A stretch of 64,000 nucleotides of DNA, from assembly GCA_937929805.1 (NCBI GenBank), contig CALFUT010000016.1, forward strand, positions 1 through 64,000, written 5' to 3'. The DNA is from an uncultured Pirellulaceae bacterium. Its GTDB lineage: Bacteria; Planctomycetota; Planctomycetia; Pirellulales; Pirellulaceae. How positions within the stretch are numbered: position 1 is the first letter of the stretch; every line of letters starts with the position of its first letter. The notes under the pieces are model-generated. The model was given only the letters and a program-made list of their open reading frames with translations, did not search any database and had not been told where the DNA came from. The position numbers and the translations under genes were made by a program. This document shows positions 9,091 to 18,434 of the stretch, piece after piece.

Positions 9091-12000
9091 GTGTGTCACT
9101 TGGATCGTCAGAAATACCGGTTTGGTTTGAGCCCAATTTTCCCGGAATTCGAAACTGCCACCGATGCGAATTTGCGGAATCGACCGCGAACATCGTGGCC
9201 GCTACGCGCGCTCAAATTCTTCGCGTGGTGGTTGGCTGCGCTGACCTTTTGCAATGTCTTTTGCAATGCCGTTTGCGATGTCGCGAATGCTCAGGAAGTG
9301 ACCTTTGGACGGCCCTCCAAAGCCGTTCCGATTCGTGTTCAGTCCGAACAAGCAACCGGGTGGCAACAGGGGCAATACGAGGTGCTGCATCTTTCGGGGC
9401 CGGTTGAGATTGAGCAGCGATCGATTACCGCGTCTGCGAACGAAGCTATTTTATGGGTGCAGAAACCGGGCGACGGAGTAAGCCAAGAACCGGACGCGTA
9501 CAAAGTGATCGTGTATCTAGAAGGGCAAGTCCAGATCGAGATTGCGCGTGATGGCCAGAGTGACCTGCGTGACGCGGAAGTGGAGCGCGATCGTCTGGTT
9601 GATTCTCAATGGCTGGGTCGCTTGTTCACGTCCTCCACGGTTGACCTTGATCAGAATCTTCAGTCGCTTAACGCGTCACCGGCTCCAGCGATTTTCGATC
9701 GAGCGCAACAGGCGTTAGAAAACGGAGCCAATGGCTCGGTTCAAGCCGTTCAATTTCAGACGAACATCAGTCCATCGCCGCAGGCAGCGCCGCTGCTAGT
9801 TTCGCCCCAAACGGGTGCGGTCATTCAGAGCCAGCCGTTTTCTGCCGGCAACGGTTTGCCATTTGATGGCAATGCGATTCCCTCAAGTCCATCGCAATTT
9901 CAACAGCCGTTTGCAGCGCCTCAGTCCGTCGTCACGCCTTTGCAGGACGCTGCACCTGCCGGTTCAGCATTGTTCCTAAGTCCTCAGGCCGCAGCACAGG
10001 CTCAGCCGCAATCACTTTCGCCAAACGGTTCTGCAGCGTCGTCTCCATTCGGTGTCGATATTTCGGCCCGAGATTCGCGTGTGTCGTTGAACATCAAATC
10101 GTTCAACAATCCCAGCAACCCGAATGAACGGGTGTCGATCGGGACCGGCGGCGTGCGAGTCGTGATCAATGATCCACAGCTGGCCGGAGCCGAAGTTTTC
10201 GCGGGTGACCGGAGTCAACAGCTGGTGATTTTGGCGGACAATGTTGTTCAGTGGCAAACAACGCAACCAAACGGCAGCCAGCGGAGACAGTTTTACATCG
10301 AAGGCGACGTCGTGTTTGCCAAAGGACAGCGAGTCATCCATTCAGACCGCATGTACTACGATGTTGAACTGCAACAGGGCACGATCTTGAACGCTGAGGT
10401 TCTGACGCCGGTTCCGGATTATCGCGGGTTGGTGCGATTGAAAGCGGGAGTCATCCAGCAAGTCGATGCCAATAATCTGCAAGCCTATGGTTCAGCGTTC
10501 ACGTCCAGTCGGCTGGGGGTGCCTCGGTACTGGCTGCAATCGGAATCGATTGGGATTAATCGAACACAGGTTCAAGCGACGGACGACGTGACGGGCCAGC
10601 CGCTGTTCGATCCCCAAACGGGACAGCCACTCAGCGAGGATCAATACACCGTTGATAGTCAGGCGAATCGAGTCTACGTGGCCGGGGTTCCCGTTTTCGC
10701 GTGGCCTCGTTTTCAAACGACGCTTGACGATCCATCGATCTATTTAAAGCGGTTCGGGATTAACAACGATAGTATCTTCGGATTTCAAGTCACGACAGGC
10801 TGGGACATGTACCAGCTGCTTGGCATTCGCAAACCACCCAAGGGGACCGAGTGGATTGGGATCTTGGACTACCTGAGCGACCGTGGGGTAGGATTCGGCA
10901 GTGAGTTCACCTACCAACGCGACGGGCTTTTCGGGCTTCCGGGACGTGCGAGAGGTAAATACGAAAGTTGGTTCATCAACGACTCGGGGCTTGATCGGTT
11001 GGGGCAGGACCGATTTGGTCTAGTTCCTGAGGAGGATTTTCGCGGTCGCATCAGGCTGGAACACCGCCATGACTTCGCTCCCGGTTTTCGCCTAAGAGCG
11101 GAAATCGGCTACATCACGGATCGGAACTTTCTGGAACAGTTTTACGAACGCGAGTGGGACAACGAAAAAGATGCGACGATAGGTTTGTGGCTTGAGCGGA
11201 ATCTTGGCACGATCAGCGATCACTTGATTGCCGACATCCAAGTCAACGACTTCGTTGCTCAGACCAGTTGGTTGCCTCGATTTGATCGTTTTCGAATTGG
11301 ACAGTCGTTGTTCAACGATCGAGCTGTCTGGCACAATCACTCGCATGTGGGGTACGCACGGCTTCGGGCTGCAGAAGCTCCGACCGACCCGACGGATCTG
11401 GCAACTTTTGACCCATTGGCGTGGGAAGCGAATGTCGATGGCGTTCGAGCCGGGACTCGGCAGCAGATCGATTTCCCGATCCCGTTTGGGCCATCCAAGA
11501 TTGTTCCGTACGCGTTGGGTGACATCACGTATTGGCAAGAGGATTTGTCGGGCAACGATTTGACACGTGCCTATGGCCAAGTGGGTGTCCGAGCCAGTTT
11601 GCCGATGTGGCGAGTCGATCCCTCGATCCAGAGCACGTTGTGGAACGTCAACGGCTTGGCGCACAAGGTGAACTTCGACTTAGATATTTCTTATTCGGAT
11701 GCATCGCAAGATTTGGCGGATTTGCCGCTGTACGATCCGCTTGATGACGACTCGCAAGAACATTTCCGAAGACGTTTCGCTTTCAATACGTTCGGAATTG
11801 TGCCCGGTGGCAACACGCCATTGGAATACGACGAGCGGTTTTACGCGTTGCGTTCCGGCCTTCAGGGCAACGTGACGTCACCTTCGGCGGAGATCGCGGA
11901 TGATTTGGCGTTGATCAAGTTCGGCGTGCGACAACGCTGGCAGACAAAACGCGGGATGCCGGGCCGAGAACGAATTATCGATTGGATTACCTTTGATGCT

Positions 12001-12510
12001 CAGACGATTTTGTTCCCCGATGCGAATCGAGACAACTTTGGTGCTGAACTGGGAATGTTCGACTACGATTTCCGTTGGCATTTGGGCGATCGGTTCTCCG
12101 TTGTGTCGGACGGCTACGCGGACTTCTTTGGCGATGGTTTGCGAACGGTCAGCGTGGGAGCCAACTTGAGCCGCCCGGGTAGCGGGGATTTTTACCTTGG
12201 GCTGCGTTCGATTGAAGGGCCCATTAGTAGCAACGTGATTACGACCGCGTTGACCTACCGGATGAGCGAGAAATGGGGAACCAAACTGGGTGGGCAGTAC
12301 GACTTTGGTGAAGCCGGTTCGATCGGCCAGTCCGCATCCATCGTTTACATCGGAGAATCATTCTTGATGCAGTTCGGCGTGAACTACGACGTCAGCCGAG
12401 ACAATGTCGGGTTCCGATTCGGGTTCGAGCCACGGTTCTTGCCGAAGCCAACTTTGTTCCGTCCGGGTGGAGTGGCGATTGCTCCTGCGGGATCGCGATG
12501 GCTTGAGTAG
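9091..12510 (+). CDS. LptD/OstA-like outer-membrane protein
   Basis: Up to 1139 residues from a GTG at 9091; an internal TTG at 9172 would put the signal peptide (LRALKFFAWWLAALTFCNVF, ending VANAQE) closer to the start. Residues about 70-480 have the repetitive beta pattern of OstA/LptA-like domains, including IEGDVVFAKGQRVIHSDRMYYDVE, and are interrupted by a Gln/Ala/Pro/Ser-rich linker at about 220-310. From about 560 the sequence alternates like a transmembrane beta-barrel, with motifs such as GVGFGSEFTYQRDGLFGLPGR and a C-terminal aromatic end. LptD inserts lipopolysaccharide into the outer leaflet of the outer membrane, so this is the likely role. It is much longer than typical LptD because of the linker. 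It stands alone, without other lpt genes nearby. Confidence 0.7.
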   Translation: MCHLDRQKYRFGLSPIFPEFETATDANLRNRPRTSWPLRALKFFAWWLAALTFCNVFCNAVCDVANAQEVTFGRPSKAVPIRVQSEQATGWQQGQYEVLHLSGPVEIEQRSITASANEAILWVQKPGDGVSQEPDAYKVIVYLEGQVQIEIARDGQSDLRDAEVERDRLVDSQWLGRLFTSSTVDLDQNLQSLNASPAPAIFDRAQQALENGANGSVQAVQFQTNISPSPQAAPLLVSPQTGAVIQSQPFSAGNGLPFDGNAIPSSPSQFQQPFAAPQSVVTPLQDAAPAGSALFLSPQAAAQAQPQSLSPNGSAASSPFGVDISARDSRVSLNIKSFNNPSNPNERVSIGTGGVRVVINDPQLAGAEVFAGDRSQQLVILADNVVQWQTTQPNGSQRRQFYIEGDVVFAKGQRVIHSDRMYYDVELQQGTILNAEVLTPVPDYRGLVRLKAGVIQQVDANNLQAYGSAFTSSRLGVPRYWLQSESIGINRTQVQATDDVTGQPLFDPQTGQPLSEDQYTVDSQANRVYVAGVPVFAWPRFQTTLDDPSIYLKRFGINNDSIFGFQVTTGWDMYQLLGIRKPPKGTEWIGILDYLSDRGVGFGSEFTYQRDGLFGLPGRARGKYESWFINDSGLDRLGQDRFGLVPEEDFRGRIRLEHRHDFAPGFRLRAEIGYITDRNFLEQFYEREWDNEKDATIGLWLERNLGTISDHLIADIQVNDFVAQTSWLPRFDRFRIGQSLFNDRAVWHNHSHVGYARLRAAEAPTDPTDLATFDPLAWEANVDGVRAGTRQQIDFPIPFGPSKIVPYALGDITYWQEDLSGNDLTRAYGQVGVRASLPMWRVDPSIQSTLWNVNGLAHKVNFDLDISYSDASQDLADLPLYDPLDDDSQEHFRRRFAFNTFGIVPGGNTPLEYDERFYALRSGLQGNVTSPSAEIADDLALIKFGVRQRWQTKRGMPGRERIIDWITFDAQTILFPDANRDNFGAELGMFDYDFRWHLGDRFSVVSDGYADFFGDGLRTVSVGANLSRPGSGDFYLGLRSIEGPISSNVITTALTYRMSEKWGTKLGGQYDFGEAGSIGQSASIVYIGESFLMQFGVNYDVSRDNVGFRFGFEPRFLPKPTLFRPGGVAIAPAGSRWLE

Positions 12511-12522
12511 AAGTTCTCATTC

Positions 12523-12670
12523 GGAATTCGTAATTCGCGCAACCACGAAACAGATGAAAATCCGCTTCACCGAACACCGAACACCGAACACCGAACACCG
12601 AAAACTGAAAACTGAAAACTGAAAACTGAAAACTGAACACCGAACACTGAAAACTGAACACTGAACTTTC
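12523..12670 (-). repeat. Compound heptamer-repeat element upstream of cutA
   Basis: Read on the minus strand this has the order heptamer array (GTTTTCA and GTGTTCG-type units), then a conserved core with CGGATTTTCATCTGTTTCGTGGTTG, then AATTCCGAAT. The same order occurs at 31533-31740. On the plus strand the array reads CACCGAA and ACTGAAA units in tandem, ending about 8 bases before the cutA start codon, so it fills that gene's 5' UTR. Confidence 0.75.
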
Positions 12671-12673
12671 CCT

Positions 12674-13009
12674 ATGTCCACCGATTCACCCGAACCGATC
12701 AACGTGGTCACCACCAGCGATCGCTTGGAAACGCTTGAGCAAATTGCCAAGGATGCTGTTTCGCAAAAGTTGGCCGCGTGTTGCCAGATCGTCGGTCCGG
12801 TCACCAGCCACTACGTCTGGGAAGGTAAGCCAGAAACGTCAACCGAGTGGCAATGTCAGATCAAGACCACGATGAGTGCCTACGAGAAACTGGAAGGCTT
12901 GATCAAAGAGCTTCATCACTACGACGAACCCGAGATCATCTTTTTCCGCATCGACGGCGGCAGCGACAGCTATTTGCAATGGCTATGCAACTCAATTGAT
13001 GGTTCGTGA
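12674..13009 (+). CDS. cutA: CutA1 family protein
   Basis: A 111-residue protein, the usual size for CutA1. The family features are present: NVVTTSDRLETLEQIAKDAVSQKLAACCQI at the start, HYVWEGKPETSTEWQCQIKT in the middle and HHYDEPEIIFFRID near the end. CutA1 forms very stable trimers with a ferredoxin-like fold and was linked to divalent metal tolerance, though its real cellular role is unsettled. It lacks a signal peptide and should be cytoplasmic. No Shine-Dalgarno sequence is visible because a heptamer repeat array fills the leader. Confidence 0.92.
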   Translation: MSTDSPEPINVVTTSDRLETLEQIAKDAVSQKLAACCQIVGPVTSHYVWEGKPETSTEWQCQIKTTMSAYEKLEGLIKELHHYDEPEIIFFRIDGGSDSYLQWLCNSIDGS

Positions 13010-13049
13010 TAGACCGCGTTCAGAAACAGCCCGAAGTCTTGAGGCGGCA

Positions 13050-13083
13050 AGTTTCTATCCCGACACGTTTCTATCCCGACAGG
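13050..13083 (+). repeat. 14-bp direct repeat
   Basis: TTTCTATCCCGACA occurs twice with a 16-base period directly upstream of the hairpin cluster. This 313-base gap between cutA and folP has no gene. Confidence 0.6.
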
Positions 13084-13098
13084 GATTCAAGCGATTAG

Positions 13099-13244
13099 CC
13101 GGGGGTTTGAGCGCAGCAAGCACCCCCGGTTGAAAAACGCTTCCAACCGACCCCGAAGGTGGTCGCAGCGGTCAGTTGCTGTGACCACCTTCGGGGTCAT
13201 ACCTGCGTTCACGTTTCCGGTGGAGTCGCTTCGCTCGCCACCGG
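13099..13244. repeat. Cluster of three intergenic hairpins
   Basis: Three inverted repeats follow each other: CCGGGGGT with ACCCCCGG (13099-13106 and 13122-13129), a perfect 16-bp pair GACCCCGAAGGTGGTC with its complement (13149-13164 and 13183-13198), and CCGGTGG with CCACCGG (13217-13223 and 13238-13244). Similar palindromes recur, as I recall, across planctomycete genomes. No T-tract follows any of them, so they are not typical terminators for the converging genes cutA and folP. Confidence 0.7.
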
Positions 13245-13323
13245 CTATAGGCTGCAACCTCTTCGAGGTAAAAATCGCGTAAGCCAAGACGCAAACGCTG
13301 CGATCGCCGCTCTAAGTGTTCTT

Positions 13324-14223
13324 TCAGGCGCTCAGTTTCTTCGTCACCTTCAGCGCCGCCACCGTGTTCTTGACCTCGTGAACGCGGATCACGTGAACTC
13401 CCTGCTGAGCCAACATCAGCGTGATCGCCAGCGTGGCCGAGTCGCGGTCTGCTTCTTTGTCGCCCAATAGCTGACCGATGAATCCCTTCCGAGAATGTCC
13501 AACCAGAATTGGACAACCAAGCTCGACAAATCGAGAAGCATGCCGCAGCAATTGGATATTATGCTCATGCGTCTTCCCAAATCCGATTCCCGGATCAAGA
13601 CAAATGGAACCTTCATCAATTCCCGCATCCAGCAACCGCTTTTTCCGTTCGGCAAGATATCCATAAACGTGTTCCACCACGTTGTCGTACTTCGGATCGT
13701 CCTGCATTGTCTGCGGCGTTCCCTGCATGTGCATCGCACAAACGCCCACTTTCGATTCGGCCGCGACCTGCAACATCTTTGGATCGCCCTCAAGCCCCGT
13801 CACATCGTTGATGATCTCGGCTCCCGCCTCGATTGCCGCCTTCGCGACGGCCGCTTTCGAAGTATCGATCGAAATCGGAACCGTTCGCAGGACTCCGTTC
13901 TTCATTCGCTCAACTAGCCCTTCGATTACCGGCACGATGCGATTCTGTTCTTCGCGTTGATCGACCGGTTCGCTGTAGGGTCGAGTACTTTCGCCGCCGA
14001 CATCAACGATATCGGCTCTGTCCTCGATCAATCGAATCGCCTGCTTGATCGCCGCGTCCGTCGAATCGTATTTTCCTCCGTCGGAAAAGCTGTCGGGGGT
14101 GACGTTCACGATCCCCATGATGGCCGGACCGGCATCCAAGTGCAGCGTCTGTGTTTTGAGTGACCAATTCAATGGGGAATGCGGAATGGGGAATGCGGAG
14201 TCTGAATTCATGTTCTTCATCAT
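13324..14223 (-). CDS. folP: Dihydropteroate synthase
   Basis: Makes 7,8-dihydropteroate from the pterin diphosphate and p-aminobenzoate in folate synthesis. The start motif MGIVNVTPDSFSDGG and the pterin-site motif DVGGESTRPYSEPV are intact, followed by IDTSKAAVAKAAIEAGAEIINDVTG, LDPGIGFGKTHEHN and a C-terminal IRVHEVKNT, as in the family. Start at the ATG at 14223 or one of two ATGs just after it; the frame extends to 14415 but that part is a hairpin repeat. Residues 5-18 (SDSAFPIPHSPLN) are encoded by the ATTCCGC/ATTCCCC heptamer array and precede the conserved domain, so the repeat has become part of the protein. Confidence 0.93.
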   Translation of the reverse strand: MMKNMNSDSAFPIPHSPLNWSLKTQTLHLDAGPAIMGIVNVTPDSFSDGGKYDSTDAAIKQAIRLIEDRADIVDVGGESTRPYSEPVDQREEQNRIVPVIEGLVERMKNGVLRTVPISIDTSKAAVAKAAIEAGAEIINDVTGLEGDPKMLQVAAESKVGVCAMHMQGTPQTMQDDPKYDNVVEHVYGYLAERKKRLLDAGIDEGSICLDPGIGFGKTHEHNIQLLRHASRFVELGCPILVGHSRKGFIGQLLGDKEADRDSATLAITLMLAQQGVHVIRVHEVKNTVAALKVTKKLSA

Positions 14224-14271
14224 ACTCGTACCGGCAAACTTAATCCTTGGCCGACCACGCAAACGATCAAA

Positions 14272-14351
14272 TTTTGAACAGGAGGAGACAGAGCGAACGG
14301 AGTTGCCGCTGATTACATCACTCCGTTCTCTCTGTTTTCTCCTGTTCAAAA
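14272..14351. repeat. Long hairpin repeat in the folP leader
   Basis: Two 31-base arms (14272-14302 and 14321-14351) match at 28 of 31 positions when one is reverse-complemented; each begins TTTTGAACAGGAG and contains GAACGGAG at its inner end. Two related copies lie at 23601-23693 and 28488-28631. It occupies the untranslated leader of folP and the space before the gyrA promoter. Confidence 0.8.
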
Positions 14352-14457
14352 CCAACCGTGAACCCGCCGCTCGCAACCCATTTTTTGACTCATTCCGCAA
14401 GCCAATTCGGCTCATTTTTCAGTCGGTTTTTCCCGAGCGACAAACACGTTTGGCTCG

Positions 14458-14486
14458 TTGTGATCGAGCCCAATTTTTGATAGAAT
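14458..14486 (+). promoter_or_regulatory. Putative gyrA promoter
   Basis: TTGTGA at 14458-14463 and TAGAAT at 14481-14486 are separated by 17 bases, a good sigma-70-type arrangement. It would give a leader of about 110 bases before the gyrA start. This is pattern recognition only. Confidence 0.45.
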
Positions 14487-14603
14487 TCGCGATTGCTTTG
14501 CGGGACCAAAAAAGCCGGTTTTTACCCGTTTTTTTGCGGCCCAAACAGTTCTCAAACCAATTGATTTATCGCGCGAATTTCGCCCGCTCGAAAGGCACAG
14601 AAA

Positions 14604-17381
14604 TTGTCTGCTGATCTCCCCGAAGACGATAACGAACGAGACGAAACCAACCCTGCCGATGGCGGAGGTGACGATGGAGGCTTCAACGCTGGAAATATCG
14701 AAGGCTTGCCCATCGAGGAAGAGCTCAAAGCCAGCTACCTGACGTATGCCATGAGCGTCATCGTCTCCCGTGCGCTGCCTGATGTTCGAGATGGCTTGAA
14801 GCCGTCGCAGCGTCGAATTTTGGTCGCCATGAACGACTTGAATCTGTCTCCGGGTTCATCCCGCGTCAAATGCGCGAAAATTTCGGGCGATACCAGCGGT
14901 AACTATCACCCGCACGGTGAAAGTATCGTCTACCCGACCTTGGTCCGGATGGCTCAAGAATGGAACATGCGTCACACTTTGGTCGACAAGCAGGGTAACT
15001 TTGGGTCGATCGCCGGTCTTCCTCCCGCTGCGATGCGATACACGGAAGCTCGCATGTCGGCCGTCGCATCACTGATGTTGGAAGATTTGAAGCTGGACAC
15101 GGTCGACTTTACTCCGACCTACGATGATCGCCGGCTCGAACCGACCGTCCTGCCCAGCAAGTTCCCCAACCTGCTGGTCAATGGATCGAGCGGTATCGCC
15201 GTCAGTATGGCGACCTCGATTCCTCCGCACAATCTTGGCGAAGTCTGCGACGCGGTGGACTTGGTCATCCAAAACCCCGATTGCACCGTCCGCGAGATCA
15301 TGGAAGTCCTGCCGGGTCCGGACTTCCCGACCGGCGGCATCATTTGCGGTCGAGCCGGAATCATTCAAGCGTACACGCGCGGCCGCAGCACGATCCCCGT
15401 TCGCGCTAAATGCCATATCGTCGAAGGAAAACGCGGCAAGTCCGAGATCGTCGTCACCGAGTTACCGTTCCAGCAAACAACTGACCCGGTCGTCGAAAAG
15501 ATCGCGGCACTGGTCAAAGGCGACAAAGTCAACGGCATTGTCGGCATCAAAGACTTGAGTGACTTGAAAGAGCCGGTCAAGTTGGTGATCGATGTCAAAG
15601 CCGATGCCGATCCAGAAGTTGTGCTCAATCAACTGTATCAGTTCTCGCCGCTGCAAACGTCGTTCAGCATGAACTTCATGGCGTTGGTCGACGGCAAACC
15701 ACGAGAGCTTTCGATCAAGGACTTCCTAACCGAGTTCCTTCGCCACCGGATTTCCGTCATCCGCCGCCGGACTCAGTTCTTGCTGGCTCGAGCCCGAAAG
15801 CAAAAGCACACCATCGAAGGTTTGCTGCTGGCGTTGGCCGACATCGATGAAATCATTCGCATCATCCGTGCCAGCAAGACTCAGGCGGAAGCCAAGGTCG
15901 GCTTGATGGGCATCGAATGTCCCGCATCCATGATGGAACGTGCGTTGGGCGAAAAAGGTTTCAACGTCTTTAAAGAAGAGCGGGGCGAATCCGACACCTA
16001 CACCCTGACCAGCGTGCAGGCCGACGCGATCTTGAAAATGACGCTGGGCCAGTTGGTCAACCTAGAACAGGAACGACTGGGCAAGCAACATGCTGCCTTG
16101 CTGGATGAGATCCTAGAATACCAGCGAATCCTGTCGGACGACGACAACATCCGATCGATCATTCGCGACGACTTGGCCGACATCAAGAAGAAGCTGGCCG
16201 ATCCGCGCCGCACCGAAATCTCGGGCGTGGAAATTCGACACATCGATCTGGAAGACTTGATCGAGGAAGAGGACATGGTCGTTTCGATTAGCCACAAAGG
16301 CTACATCAAGCGGACTCCTGTCAGCACCTATCGGGCTCAACGTCGCGGCGGCAAAGGCATCAAAGGCGCGAAAATCGAGGACGAGGATCCGATCGAGCAC
16401 GTGTTCGCAGCCAGTACGCACGATTACTTGCTGTTCTTTACGACCTTCGGCACCGTCCATTGGCGCAAGGTCCACGAACTTCCGGCGCTCAGTCGTGAGA
16501 GTCGTGGTCGAGCGATCGTGAACTTGGTCCCGCTGGCCGAAGGTGAATCGGTCGCCGCGTGCCGAGCGATCCGCGACTTTAGTGCACCGAATCATTATCT
16601 GATGATGGCCACCGAAAAAGGCTTGGTCAAGAAAACGCCGCTGGCCGATTACGGTCGTCCTCGGCGAAACGGAATCATCGCGATCAAGCTTCGCGACGAC
16701 GACAGCCTGATCAAGGTCGTCGTTTGCCAAGAAGGCGAAGAGATCGTGCTGTCTACCGCATCCGGAATGGCGATTCGATTCGCCGAGTCTGACGCTCGTC
16801 CGATGGGTCGCAACACCAGCGGCGTGAAAGGGATCTCGTTGGTCGGAGACGACAAAGTCGTTGGCATGGTCGTGGCCGATCCGGAAGCGACTCTGTTGAC
16901 CGCCTGTGAAAAAGGGTACGGTAAACGAACGCTGTTCGGGCCAAACAAAGCCGACGATACCGATGACGAAGAGTCCACCAGCAGCAGCAACCGCTATCGG
17001 GCTCAGAAGCGTGGCGGGAAAGGTGTCCGAGACATCAAGACCACCGATCGCAACGGTCCTGTGATTGGCATCCTGCCGGTCGCCGAGGAGGACGAAGTGC
17101 TGCTGATGACATCCATGGGCAAAATCCAACGGATCCGCTGTGCCGACATCAACACGATCGGCCGTAACACTCAAGGCGTCCGCATCATGGGCCTTTCCGA
17201 CGACGACAGCTTGGCCGTGCTGGCCAAAGTCCCACCGAACGATGACGACGAGGAAGGTGAAGATGCTACAACGACCGGTAGCCCAGCACCCGACGAAAGT
17301 GTGACCGATTCACCCGACGTTGCGAGCTCAACCGCGACCGCTGAACCTGACGCTACGCCAGACGAAACGGAAGGTAAGTAG
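14604..17381 (+). CDS. gyrA: DNA gyrase subunit A
   Basis: A 925-residue protein starting with TTG at 14604 after GAAAGG. The breakage-reunion domain has [11 protein letters not shown], the catalytic Tyr146 in AAMRYTEAR and the [21 protein letters not shown] block. The quinolone region reads [18 protein letters not shown]: Ser107 (E. coli S83) is kept, but the positions equivalent to D82 and D87 are Glu106 and Pro111. Two GyrA-box motifs are visible, QRRGGKG near residue 576 and QKRGGKG near 799, which supports gyrase over topoisomerase IV. The tail is acidic. The N-terminal 30 residues are an acidic Gly/Asp extension. Its last codons and stop (GGT AAG TAG) coincide with the start of a REP element. 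Confidence 0.95.
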   Translation: MSADLPEDDNERDETNPADGGGDDGGFNAGNIEGLPIEEELKASYLTYAMSVIVSRALPDVRDGLKPSQRRILVAMNDLNLSPGSSRVKCAKISGDTSGNYHPHGESIVYPTLVRMAQEWNMRHTLVDKQGNFGSIAGLPPAAMRYTEARMSAVASLMLEDLKLDTVDFTPTYDDRRLEPTVLPSKFPNLLVNGSSGIAVSMATSIPPHNLGEVCDAVDLVIQNPDCTVREIMEVLPGPDFPTGGIICGRAGIIQAYTRGRSTIPVRAKCHIVEGKRGKSEIVVTELPFQQTTDPVVEKIAALVKGDKVNGIVGIKDLSDLKEPVKLVIDVKADADPEVVLNQLYQFSPLQTSFSMNFMALVDGKPRELSIKDFLTEFLRHRISVIRRRTQFLLARARKQKHTIEGLLLALADIDEIIRIIRASKTQAEAKVGLMGIECPASMMERALGEKGFNVFKEERGESDTYTLTSVQADAILKMTLGQLVNLEQERLGKQHAALLDEILEYQRILSDDDNIRSIIRDDLADIKKKLADPRRTEISGVEIRHIDLEDLIEEEDMVVSISHKGYIKRTPVSTYRAQRRGGKGIKGAKIEDEDPIEHVFAASTHDYLLFFTTFGTVHWRKVHELPALSRESRGRAIVNLVPLAEGESVAACRAIRDFSAPNHYLMMATEKGLVKKTPLADYGRPRRNGIIAIKLRDDDSLIKVVVCQEGEEIVLSTASGMAIRFAESDARPMGRNTSGVKGISLVGDDKVVGMVVADPEATLLTACEKGYGKRTLFGPNKADDTDDEESTSSSNRYRAQKRGGKGVRDIKTTDRNGPVIGILPVAEEDEVLLMTSMGKIQRIRCADINTIGRNTQGVRIMGLSDDDSLAVLAKVPPNDDDEEGEDATTTGSPAPDESVTDSPDVASSTATAEPDATPDETEGK

Positions 17382-17552
17382 CCATCACACTCCGTGTGAT
17401 GCCCGCCAAAAGTATGTAGTCATCACACTCCGTGTGATGAACATCACCTGAACATCACATGGAATGTGATGACTACTGACAAACAAGTAAGTAGCCATCA
17501 CACTCCGTGTGATGAACAACAACTTCAACATCACATGGAATGTGATGACTAC
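17378..17552. repeat. Five REP units between gyrA and the RAYT gene
   Basis: Units consist of GTAG, one or two bases, then the palindrome CATCACACTCCGTGTGATG or its variant with ATGGAAT in the centre. Forward units: 17378-17402, 17416-17440, 17491-17515. Reverse units: 17453-17476 and 17529-17552. Forward and reverse units alternate, as in BIME clusters. The first supplies the gyrA stop codon and the last, read on the minus strand, the RAYT stop codon. Confidence 0.9.
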
Positions 17553-18208
17553 TTACTCCAAGTCAAGTACTCCCCCGACTTCAAATTTGCTTTGCTCGGG
17601 TTCTTGGCGATGTAGTCACGATAGTAGTGGAACTGGCGGTCGCTGCGTATCAAATGGTCAAAGCCGTCCTGCTGCCAAAAACGTCCCTTGCGGTGCAAAG
17701 AAGCGTTGATCTTCGTGGCAGTAAATCGCTTCCACGATTCACATTGCTTGAGCATCCCATGCTCGTCTGCGAATGCTGCGAGCAAGTGAACGTGGTTTGG
17801 CATCACAACAAAGTCGGTCAACACGTAGCGATCACCGTCGAAGTACAGCAAGCTATCAGCGACGATCTTTGCAAGCTTCGCATCCCGCAACACACAATCG
17901 CCATGGCATTGATCCAGTTCGTCATGCCAACGCGACGCGAATCTACCTTGGAACTCATGTTGTTTTGATGACCCAAGATTACTCAGTTGAGCCTGCCACT
18001 GATCATGGTTTGGATCAACTCCGTGCGAGCGCAACCAGTCATCGCGCTCTGCCAGCCAAGCCTCGACAACACTCCTTGGCATGGAATCAAACGTGCGAAA
18101 GGTGATAAACGCGAGGCTTCCGGCCTGCGACCAATGCGGCAGTTGCCGCTGCACGACCTCAAAGTCTTCACTAAACTGAAAGAATTGAAGATCCACGGCT
18201 GACCCCAT
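17549..18208 (-). CDS. REP-associated tyrosine transposase (RAYT)
   Basis: A 219-residue Y1 transposase-like protein of the TnpA-REP type. The HUH metal motif is H139-V-H141 in DFVVMPNHVHLLAAF, and the C-terminal part has HYYRDYIAKNPSKANL, where Tyr199 matches the usual catalytic Tyr in the YIxxNPxxA motif. The N-terminus (LPHWSQAGSLAFITFRTFDSMP) matches RAYTs of this group. In the family these single-strand endonucleases recognise and cleave REP hairpins carrying a 5' GTAG. REP clusters lie on both sides (17378-17552 and 18258-18415), so the gene and its substrate are together. The reading frame is complete and its active-site residues are intact, so it may be functional. RAYTs are usually single-copy and domesticated rather than freely mobile. 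Confidence 0.9.
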   Translation of the reverse strand: MGSAVDLQFFQFSEDFEVVQRQLPHWSQAGSLAFITFRTFDSMPRSVVEAWLAERDDWLRSHGVDPNHDQWQAQLSNLGSSKQHEFQGRFASRWHDELDQCHGDCVLRDAKLAKIVADSLLYFDGDRYVLTDFVVMPNHVHLLAAFADEHGMLKQCESWKRFTATKINASLHRKGRFWQQDGFDHLIRSDRQFHYYRDYIAKNPSKANLKSGEYLTWSK

Positions 18209-18257
18209 CGGAATTCATGGCACTCGGCATGATTTTCGTTTCGAGTGTTACCCGTAA

Positions 18258-18415
18258 GTAGCCATCACACTCCGCGTGATGTCAACCGGACCTACATCAC
18301 ATGGAATGTGATGACTACTTACAAACACTCCGCACTGAACGGGCGGCAGGCAAGTACTCATCACACTCCGTGTGATGAACAACAACTGCGACATCACATG
18401 GAATGTGATGACTAC
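18258..18415. repeat. Four REP units upstream of the RAYT gene
   Basis: Forward units at 18258-18281 and 18354-18378, reverse units at 18295-18318 and 18392-18415. The second forward unit has GTAC in place of GTAG, which may disable recognition. The last reverse unit ends about 20 bases from the 3' end of the giant GspK-like gene. Confidence 0.88.
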
Positions 18416-18434
18416 TTACTGAAATGTGAAAAAA

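Noticed and set aside
13099-13244. Hairpins as bidirectional terminators for cutA and folP
   Set aside because: No T-tract follows on either strand for any of the three.
16113-17174. 353-residue frame antisense to gyrA
   Set aside because: A shadow frame in a high-GC gene; gyrA on the plus strand is certain.
17378-18415. Reading the REP clusters and the RAYT as an insertion sequence with terminal repeats
   Set aside because: Units are many, alternate in direction and lie well beyond the gene in other spacers, which fits a REP system and not a simple insertion sequence.
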